Source: Astropecten irregularis
Lineage: Eukaryota > Echinodermata > Asteroidea > Paxillosida > Astropectinidae
DNA: 64,000 bases
Reading direction: 5' to 3'
NCBI GenBank assembly: GCA_963971285.1
Contig: OZ020254.1
Location: 14,166,932 to 14,230,931 of the forward strand
Every line of letters starts with the position of its first letter. Position 1 is the stretch's first letter. A program made the translations under genes and the position numbers. Below are positions 56,906 to 64,000 of the stretch, in pieces. The notes beneath the pieces were generated by a model. It saw nothing but the letters and a program-made list of their open reading frames with translations, searched no databases and was not told the origin of the DNA.

Positions 56906-57274
56906 AAGGCCCGGTGTGAAAGGGGCAGTTATGGAGGTGCGTCGTAAGTTTGTTAAGCCACTGGTGGGGGCACATTTCTTTGCCTTCGTTTATACCACGA
57001 CCCTCTCCCAACCCTACCTTCTATCTCAACCCCCCCCCCCCCACCTACTACAAACTGTATGCCTTGAAGTTTTTCTGGGCTCGATTACACTGATATAAGC
57101 TTCTTTTTCCAATTTTTAGCACTATCATGGAAATGAAATTGAAATTCAAGAGGACTCCATATAACTATTTACATAACCGTCAATTTGTTTACATATGGCT
57201 AGACCATTTTGGTCCGCTCTTCTGATTTGTTTAAACAATTACTGATCATGTGATAGTCACGTGGAGTGATGACG

Positions 57275-57570
57275 CATAAAAAAATGCGCCGCAAAAAAAA
57301 ATGCGCCGCCAAAAAAAAAATGCGCCGCCAAAAAAAAAATGCGACGGAAAAAAAAAATGCGCCGGAAAAAAAAATGCGCCGCAACAAAAGCAGTACTATC
57401 TCCAAGAGTTGAATTTGACACTGGTGTGAAGTAGTACTATCTCCAAGATTTTGCGCCGCAAAAAAAAAAATGCGCCGCAAAAAAAAAAAATGCGACGGAA
57501 AAAAAAAATGCGCCGCCAAAAAAAAAATGCGACGGAAAATAAAAATGCGCCGCAAAAAAAAAAATGCGAC
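57275..57570. repeat. Minisatellite of GCGCCGC plus A-runs
   Basis: Units of about 15-17 bp (aaaaaaaaatgcgccgc, with tgcgacgg variants) in two blocks, separated by a short stretch that contains agtactatctccaaga twice. An inverted shorter array is at 56218-56282. Confidence 0.9.
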
Positions 57571-58050
57571 GCGTTAACGGCACAAATTGAACACCATATT
57601 ATGCACATTTTTCGTTTGCGTACGGTATGCATTGGCCTGAACACACCCCCCCCCCCCCTGTACGCATGGCGTACGCATCGGTAACACCCCCCCCCCCCCC
57701 CCCCCCCCCCCCCCCTTTCGTGCGTGCGTACTTTATGGACCGGGAAAACCTATATATTATTATTATTATCATAATAAAAATAAGAATGCAATAACCACCA
57801 AAGGCAAAAAAGCAAAAGTTAAGCAGACCGTCAGGTGTTCAGGGGCACGCGATTCACCGGGATTCTTTCACCCGGCTTACCGGCTCCCATAATAGTCCCC
57901 ATAGGCTTACTGGCAAGCCGACTACTGCATATCCTCCCCACCGAACGACACCTTAGCTTGACATGCAAAGCTCTGAAGACTAAGAGGGAGAAACAAGGCG
58001 GCCCCTGGACCATCGCGGTGCCAGGGTCCGCACATGCCATGTTCCATTCA

Positions 58051-58141
58051 TGATCAGAGAGTCAGGATCGGGGAATCGAACCCAGGCTGCCGGAAGTCTG
58101 AGCGGTCGTACCGTCGCTTATCCCACCGAGCCACGAAGCGT
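58051..58141 (-). repeat. tRNA-derived SINE head
   Basis: On the minus strand: A-box-like GTGGCTCGGTGGGATAAGCG and B-box GGGTTCGATTCCCC, about 45 bp apart. No full cloverleaf, so a tRNA-derived SINE is more likely than a tRNA gene. Confidence 0.6.
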
Positions 58142-58171
58142 TGGTGAAATCGCAGCCGTTTATAAAATTAA

Positions 58172-58401
58172 GCCCACCGCACACTATACGATCCGACATT
58201 CCGACTAGGATCCGACTGGTTTTTGGAAGGATCGCAAAGCATTCTGGGAGTCTTAACCATGATTGTTCCCAGTAGTAGACCCACTCTGATGGCCAGTCGG
58301 CAAGATTCGACTGTCGAATCACGGTTAAGACTCCCAGAATGCTTTGCGATCCTTCCAAAAACCAGTCGGGTCGTAGTCGGATCGTATAGTGTGCGGTGGG
58401 C
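58172..58401. mobile_element. Palindromic MITE with GCCCACCGCACACTATACGA ends
   Basis: The arms are inverted over about 100 bp (ctggtttttggaaggatcgc, agcattctgggagtcttaac and their complements). The terminal 20 bp are exact. The loop is near 58265-58310. Confidence 0.88.
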
Positions 58402-58440
58402 ATACCTGACGAGTGGCACAACAAAAATAAATAAGTATTA

Positions 58441-58890
58441 AAGAAGTGGGACCACTGAGTCGCGTGCACCGGGTTCGAGCCATGAGGAAGTTACTTTTTG
58501 TGCACCCTTTATATACCCGACGCGTGGCACAACAAAAATATTAAAGAAGTGGGATTCTGAGTCGCGTGCACCGGGTTCGAGCCATGAGGAAGTTACTTTT
58601 TGTGCACCCTTTATATACCCGACGCGTGGCACAACAAAAATATTAAAGAAGTGGGATTCTGAGTCGCGTGCACCGGGTTCGAGCCATGAGGAAGTTACTT
58701 TTTGTGCACCCTTTATATACCCGACGCGTGGCACAACAAAAATATTAAAGAAGTGGGATTCTGAGTCGCGTGCACCGGGTTCGAGCCATGAGGAAGTTAC
58801 TTTTTGTGCACCCTTTATATACCCGACGCGTGGCACAACAAAAATATTAAAGAAGTGGGATTCTGAGTCGCGTGCACCGGGTTCGAGCCT
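58441..58890 (+). repeat. 102-bp tandem repeat containing half a SINE
   Basis: Starts of gggattctgagtcgcg at 58551, 58653, 58755 and 58857 give an exact 102-bp period; a variant first unit starts at 58448. Each unit carries the 3' half of a tRNA-like sequence (B-box GGGTTCGAGCC) and a tail (ccctttatatacccgacgcg). Confidence 0.92.
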
Positions 58891-58960
58891 AGTGGCTCGA
58901 ACCCGGTGCACGCGACTCAGAATCCCACGCCCTAACCACTAGGCCAGCACGAACGTCTAG
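58889..58960 (-). repeat. tRNA-derived SINE head, head-to-head with the tandem array
   Basis: On the minus strand: A-box-like CTGGCCTAGTGGTTAGGGCG and B-box GGGTTCGAGCC. It meets the last 102-bp unit as an inverted copy (ggttcgagcc|tagt|ggctcgaacc), showing that the array is built from the same SINE. Confidence 0.7.
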
Positions 58961-59046
58961 ATTAAACTGGTGTAATTTGTGTTATTGTCGATATCACTGT
59001 TCATACAAAATCACTCAAGCATGTCCAGTACACTCTCAATGAAGAA

Positions 59047-59186
59047 GCCGTGTCCCATGATGATCTCTGGCTGCGGCCGCAAATAACGCACAAGTCTACG
59101 GAAACGGCTGCAGTCACTGGCTAGTGGCTGCCATAGGGGCGTGTGTAATTTGTGGCCGTCGGCAGAGATCGATTTGGGACACGGCC
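59047..59186. mobile_element. MITE with GGCCGTGTCCCA ends
   Basis: Left gccgtgtcccatgatgatct and right agagatcgatttgggacacggc are inverted, with inner ctgcggccgcaaat / atttgtggccg. About 140 bp, non-coding. Confidence 0.75.
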
Positions 59187-59604
59187 TAATAAGCCTTATT
59201 CATGGCGCATCCATTTTGTCACCTTCCTTGTACATGTAAACCCTTCGGAAAATATAACACCAATTCTAACAAGAAAACTGGTAACAGACTATTGAATCCA
59301 AGCCTTTGTTTGGTCATGGAAGGAATCTGTTTTCCTTCCAAAGGGGGACACCCCCCTTCCACACATTCCCCTTTACAGATGTATTTTACTATTTTTTATA
59401 ATATGTTTGAGTACGAAATGGAAGCTTGGAGGGGAGTCAATGATGGCCGCCTCGATATTAACCAATGTCTTACACCATAGAGTTATACATCTGCTCCATA
59501 GATATTTATCAACTCTCTTTAGAAGATGAAGCACGGAATCTCAGATTGTGATGAAAGATAATAATAAAAAGGTACATTCCCGCACCAATTTTGGCATATT
59601 TATT

Positions 59605-59955
59605 TTTAAGGTAATATCATACTTTGTTTTTTGTCAAAGAAATGCACATTATGAACATAATCATCATGAATGCTTTTTGTATTGAAGGATACACCAATAC
59701 ATTATTTTTTTTTAATTTTCTGTTCTGCTAAATTTGCAATAAATTAATAAGTTTTATATGTCAAAATGTATGCGGTTTCCATGAATACTAAAATGTAAAA
59801 CACGATTAAGTTAATTTTTCATAAATGGATTTTGCAAATGAACTCAATTGTATTCATATGTTTCGACCATCACCATCTTCATACTCTGTAAGTTATAGGT
59901 AAATCTGTGAAGATATCTGTTTCGGTATGCTACCAAAGTATGATACTACCTTTAA
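59605..59955 (-). repeat. Interspersed repeat family R1, copy 5 (reverse)
   Basis: Reverse complement shares the start and middle of copy 1: taaaggtagtatcatacttt, cttcacagatttacctataa and gaagatggtgatggtcg. Confidence 0.65.
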
Positions 59956-61988
59956 GAAATGATGATGCATATGAGTGAGAGAGGTTTGATTTGGAGGAAC
60001 GACCTAAGTGAGTACAGTGCGATGTTTTCATATTCACGTTGTACTTGTATACGTGTAGTTATACAACAAGAATGTTTCTCCGTCCATGAGCCTTCTGATC
60101 CTTAGACTTTCTTCTCCTGTGGCTGTCTTACACCGATCTTGATATTACTTTTCCCTCGAAAACTTGTCGCTCAAAAATGCGTCCGGTAATCGCCCTATAA
60201 ATCTAATGTCATATTTAACGGTGTTGCCCGAAATCAACCAAATTAAGGCGTAACAAAAACGTAATGGAAACATTTATAATAAATGAGACTAGCCACTGCA
60301 CATTAGAATATTCAGCGTGCAATCAAGATTCACTGGTCGACTCAAGTTACACGGTCTAAGATTCACCGTCTAATTAAAGTCATACCAATATTTGAATAAC
60401 TATTGCTTTTATTATAATAACTGACATTAATCACTGGCTAAGTCAAATGACAGCTTATCTTTCCCGACCTCGAAATATACCGATTAGAAATCCAAACGTC
60501 AACAGACTGAAATATCCGGAAACAGGAAAAGAAATGTTCCTATTTTCATTACTTCTCCCGGCCCCTGCCCTGCAACATACGGCCTCCCCCTCCCCTATTC
60601 CAAGCCCCTCCCCTCACCATCCCTGGCTCATCTTGGACGCAGTTGCTCACATTCCAGTCGTAGAAGTCGGACCAAGAAAAATGTATTTTTGTATACCTTA
60701 TTTTCCTTCATATCTGATAACTGCTCGTATACTTTAATTTCCGAGTAGCTTGAACCCTCATCTACCCGATTCTTTTCAATTTTTAATTTGTTAGCAAATC
60801 AGATTTTTTGCTAATTGCCCCAAGAAAAAACTCCCCAGATATGTCCTTTTTCTGTATTACCAACTTGCTACCAGTTTTCATAAAGCAACCCTCCATGTTC
60901 AAAACAATGTAGGGCCAGATTTTACACCAAAATGTCTCAAGTCTCCACAACAGGCTGAAGCACTGAACCAGGACCCAGGTTGTGATAACCAGTCATATAT
61001 ATTGATTGCACGAAATACATTTTCAAAGGAAGCAGTTTTATTTCATAAACATATCTCGAGAAGTAATAAGCCAAAGTGGATTATGCAAAAACACTAAGGT
61101 ATGTTCATAATTTGCAATTTCATCATACCACATTTTATGTCAACAAGAACATGTTTAACCACTGGAAATCTGATATTTGATTTAATCAAATGCACAGACA
61201 AACAAAATGCAACTATGTCTTGGGGTTTAATTCTTGAAAAGAAGGAGCAGTGTAATTAATATGTACATAAATTATGTAAATGAGCTATTAACATACTAAT
61301 TATGAGCTGAGGTTTGAGCATGTGCACTGCATATAGCTTGTAATAAATCAACTCTAGATACTCAAGTACTGTCATGTATTTTAGTTATTTCAGTTGTCCA
61401 AATCATTACACACAACACCTATATTAATACAACAGATACAATAATCAGTGTCCCTGTAACCTGACATCATAACACCAACAGGTTTAAATCAATGATGTCA
61501 CTTGTTTGATGTTGAAGAAAAATACTTCAAAAACACTTGTGGTATAAAGGTCCCCCAAAGACCAACAATATCCACTGCTGGTTCTTTATATTAACCACTC
61601 AGAGGTGGGGGTATCATCAGGAACCACCTGACTCATTGTTGCCTTCTTTCAAGTGTTTCAATGTATTACTTTATTATTCAAAAGGTCCATGTCCTGGTAG
61701 AGGTAGAGTTGCTCCAAATTCTGCAATCACCAAAGATATGGAGAAGGTGTAATATATTCAGGTCACCTCTGATTCTAATTTCTTCAGAAACAGATTCCCT
61801 TTGCACAAGTGTCACTCAAAACGTGCACAGTCAACAATACTACAATTCACTGTATTACATTGAAGACAGTTGAAGACTTTTGCAACTTGTTTAACAAGCT
61901 AGTAAGCTGAGCTGTAGTTGATGGTATTAAAATAACCAGTGAGTCTGAGTAGGTGCTAGGACTGGTACCATCATGATCAAGGTGGCAA

Positions 61989-62008
61989 AGAGAGAGAGAG
62001 AGAGAAGG
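61989..62008. repeat. (GA)n microsatellite
   Basis: About ten GA steps (agagagagagagagagag). Confidence 0.85.
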
Positions 62009-62970
62009 AAATGAAATTGAAGCCTGGGTGTAAACATTCTTAGATAAAAGTCCCTAGAATGTAAAGCATGGGAAGCTTAAATCTAACAACGTTTGGATGC
62101 TGAAAATGAAACACAGAAACTAATATGAGAGAAGAAGGCACCGCTGTATATTAAGCATCAAAGAGATACGGTGTGAAGGTATGTTGAAAGGAATAGAAGA
62201 ACCTGAGTTTAAACAAGCTCCATGATTGGGTATTAAGTGCCATTTGGTAATGTACAATATTGTACATGAATATACATGATTATGTATCAATGGATACAGG
62301 TAGTTGAGTCAGTATAGTAAGGTACATTTCATTGGTTTTTATACCTACTGGTCTACATGTAGTTTGGTAATAACCCATTTTTCAGCATGTTTAATATTGC
62401 TACATGTATAAGCAGTTTGGAATGATATAACAAGGAACAAGATACAACTAGATCATTTGTTTTCTGAATTAGGAATCAAAAGTTGTAATGGTTGTGTGCA
62501 TATAGTGGATATGTTTTAGCTCAGTATTTGACTGCATAATCATAGCATTCATAATTATTCTAGATATCATCAACTACATTGATCTCTTAACACAATCTCA
62601 AGATGGAAGAAGTTGCCTTGAGTAGAATTATGCAATGTCACTCAAGAATACTCTTTCTTGGCACAAGTTGAAAATGGCAAGTGTCATGAGTGTTACTGTA
62701 AAATTGAGCCAAGAATTGTTCAGTGTAAACTGTTGCCAATGACAAAATGCAGTCAGAGAAAATTCAATCATCACTTCTGCTTAAAACTACAATTGTTCTT
62801 TTCTTAAAGTCTCAAGCAAATTTTAATGTGACCTACAGTATCAACAATCAGAAAAAAATGGCAAAGTGCACTTCCTGCAGTGGGTATATAAAGGGAACTA
62901 TGGGTATCAGTTCAACAATCACTCAACAAACGATTTCCATGTAATAAGTTTTTTTACGTGATAATAAATA

Positions 62971-62999
62971 TTTTGAATCTTGAATCTTGAATCTTGAAC
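62971..62999 (+). repeat. Short (TTGAATC) tandem tail
   Basis: Three to four copies of ttgaatc(t) after aataaatattt. Such a short 3' tandem tail is typical of several non-LTR elements, but no LINE frame is visible upstream. Confidence 0.6.
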
Positions 63000-63873
63000 T
63001 CAAAACCATCATTTACTGTTAATCTATTTCATCTAGGTTTTGGGGAGCTGGTCACAAAATATACTTAGGTTGTATAATTATTGGTAGTCTTGTTTGTCCC
63101 ACCTTATTCAGTAATATTTCTAACCTTGTTAAAATACCATAGTAACCATACATGCAAGCTTTCAGGAATTTGCTGGAACTAAATTGCACTGCAGGAGAAG
63201 TTAACTTTTTATGTATGTACCTGAGAGATTCATGAATGAGTGACTTGCCATATGCTCCACTCCGCTGTTGATGCTCACTGCTCAAGTCCACAAGTTGTTG
63301 GTTAGGATACCATGATTATCTCTGTAGTTCTATACACACTGATGGCTTTTCACATGTATCATTCATCAGGATGTTTCACTGCATGTCATTTATCAATGAA
63401 TGCTGCATGGAAGCAGCATAACTCTCCTACCGGTTGGCTGTACTGCATGTCAGTATGTACTGTGTACATCGTCTGCTCTGTAGTGCAGTACCATGGTGAT
63501 GATCTATGGTCTTGTTTAAGTTCACTTCATCTTGAATGCTTTCTGGTCCAGCAATGAGCCCATGCATTAAACGTGTGCCTTCATTATTAGGTTGTTAGTT
63601 AGGCACTTGCACCAGTCAGCGAAGAAAATCAGCGACATTGTTAAAATTTGATATCTTGGCAGATCTCTGACTGATGAGAAGAAACACATCACAAGCTCAG
63701 TACCTGGCACAGATTCACTGCTGTCTTGGAGAGAGTGAAAGTGATGATGATGACGGTGCAGGCTGAGGATGTTTGTTCCACTCATGTTGGATGTCAGTTG
63801 TCATAACTGCACATGTTGATTCATGTACTATTCTTCACCTGAGAGAAGTGAGGGCAGTTCTTGGTAGCTGCTG

Positions 63874-64000
63874 ATCAATGATCATCATGTATCTCCTTGG
63901 TACATCATATTGCAAACGTGGATATGAGTCTGTCATATCAATGATCATCATGTATCTCCTTGGTACATCACATTGCAAACGTGGATATGAGTCTGTCATT
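63874..64000. repeat. 63-bp direct duplication at the window edge
   Basis: atcaatgatcatcatgtatc starts at 63874 and again at 63937 with one substitution (catcatattg / catcacattg). The array may continue outside the window. Confidence 0.93.

Larger units (their letters stand above)
55805..57745. mobile_element. 1.9-kb inverted-repeat element with GTCCATAAAGTACG(T/C)ACGCACGAAA ends
   Basis: The left end (cgtccataaagtacgtacgc) and right end (gcgtgcgtactttatggac) are inverted, followed inward by poly(C), gtacgcatggcgtacgca, and then ttgtgccgttaacg (56199) against cgttaacggcacaa (57573). Inside lie A8-10 plus GCGCCGC repeats and the GCGTA tract. No transposase frame was seen. Confidence 0.75.
59190..64000. 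other. No recognisable gene; AT-rich DNA
   Basis: Open frames are short and match no family known to me. Contains an R1 repeat copy, a (GA)n run, a (TTGAATC)n tail and a 63-bp duplication at the edge. Part of it could be UTR or intron of a gene outside the window. Confidence 0.5.

Noticed and set aside
57199..57684. Phe/Arg-rich and Lys-rich frames
   Set aside because: Translations of A-run plus GCGCCGC minisatellite units.
58438..58911. 157-codon repetitive frame on the minus strand
   Set aside because: Product of the 102-bp tandem repeat (102 = 34 codons) derived from a SINE.
60447..60737. 96-codon plus-strand frame with a Pro/Ser-rich stretch
   Set aside because: Low-complexity composition, no recognisable domain, no neighbouring exon in phase.

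Overview
The window is animal nuclear DNA: spliced genes with short exons and GT-AG introns, long AT-rich non-coding tracts, many palindromic MITEs, SINE and LTR-retroelement debris, and one run of 200 N. The protein matches are to metazoan families, and the repeat-rich, TGTACA-rich intergenic DNA suggests a marine invertebrate deuterostome, most likely an echinoderm. That placement is an inference at moderate confidence.

Three genes can be supported. (1) 124-8476, plus strand: the last 10 or 11 exons of an alpha-catenin gene (459 codons, C-terminal half), which runs in from the left edge. It is followed by a long 3' UTR with poly(A) signals near 10220 and 11331. (2) 22585-42829, plus strand: a 14-exon gene of 2285 codons encoding an ALMS1-like centrosome/basal-body protein. 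Its N-terminus, its centre and its C-terminal ALMS motif all resemble ALMS1, and every junction keeps the reading frame. A promoter-like cluster near 12043-12149 may be its distant start. (3) 50119-52158, minus strand: the last three exons of an SLC16-type (monocarboxylate transporter-like) carrier. Its 5' exons would lie beyond a satellite array and the assembly gap.

Region by region: 1-11.4 kb is the alpha-catenin 3' half, with a 1.58-kb hAT-like element in one intron. 11.4-22.4 kb is intergenic or a long 5' intron, with a nested 1.5-kb palindromic complex and TGTACA-rich DNA. 22.4-42.8 kb is the ALMS1-like gene. In it a 60-bp minisatellite (37 units) has grown out of an exon 3' end together with its splice donor, and a truncated Ty3/Gypsy element with an intact integrase frame sits in the next intron. 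42.8-46.9 kb is its probable 3' UTR. 46.9-50.1 kb is MITE-rich spacer. 50.1-52.2 kb is the SLC16 3' end. 52.2-54.8 kb is a 26-bp satellite with higher-order copies of an SLC16 exon fragment, then the gap. 55-59.2 kb is a cluster of inverted repeats, a GCGTA-dense tract and a tandemly amplified SINE. 59.2-64 kb shows no gene I can recognise.

The genes are not an operon and need not work together. Alpha-catenin acts at adherens junctions and actin; the ALMS1-like protein acts at centrioles and ciliary bases. Their adjacency is still notable, because human CTNNA2 and ALMS1 both lie on 2p12-p13. No new enzymatic system was found. The most unusual structures are the splice-donor minisatellite, the exon-bearing satellite and the GCGTA tract.
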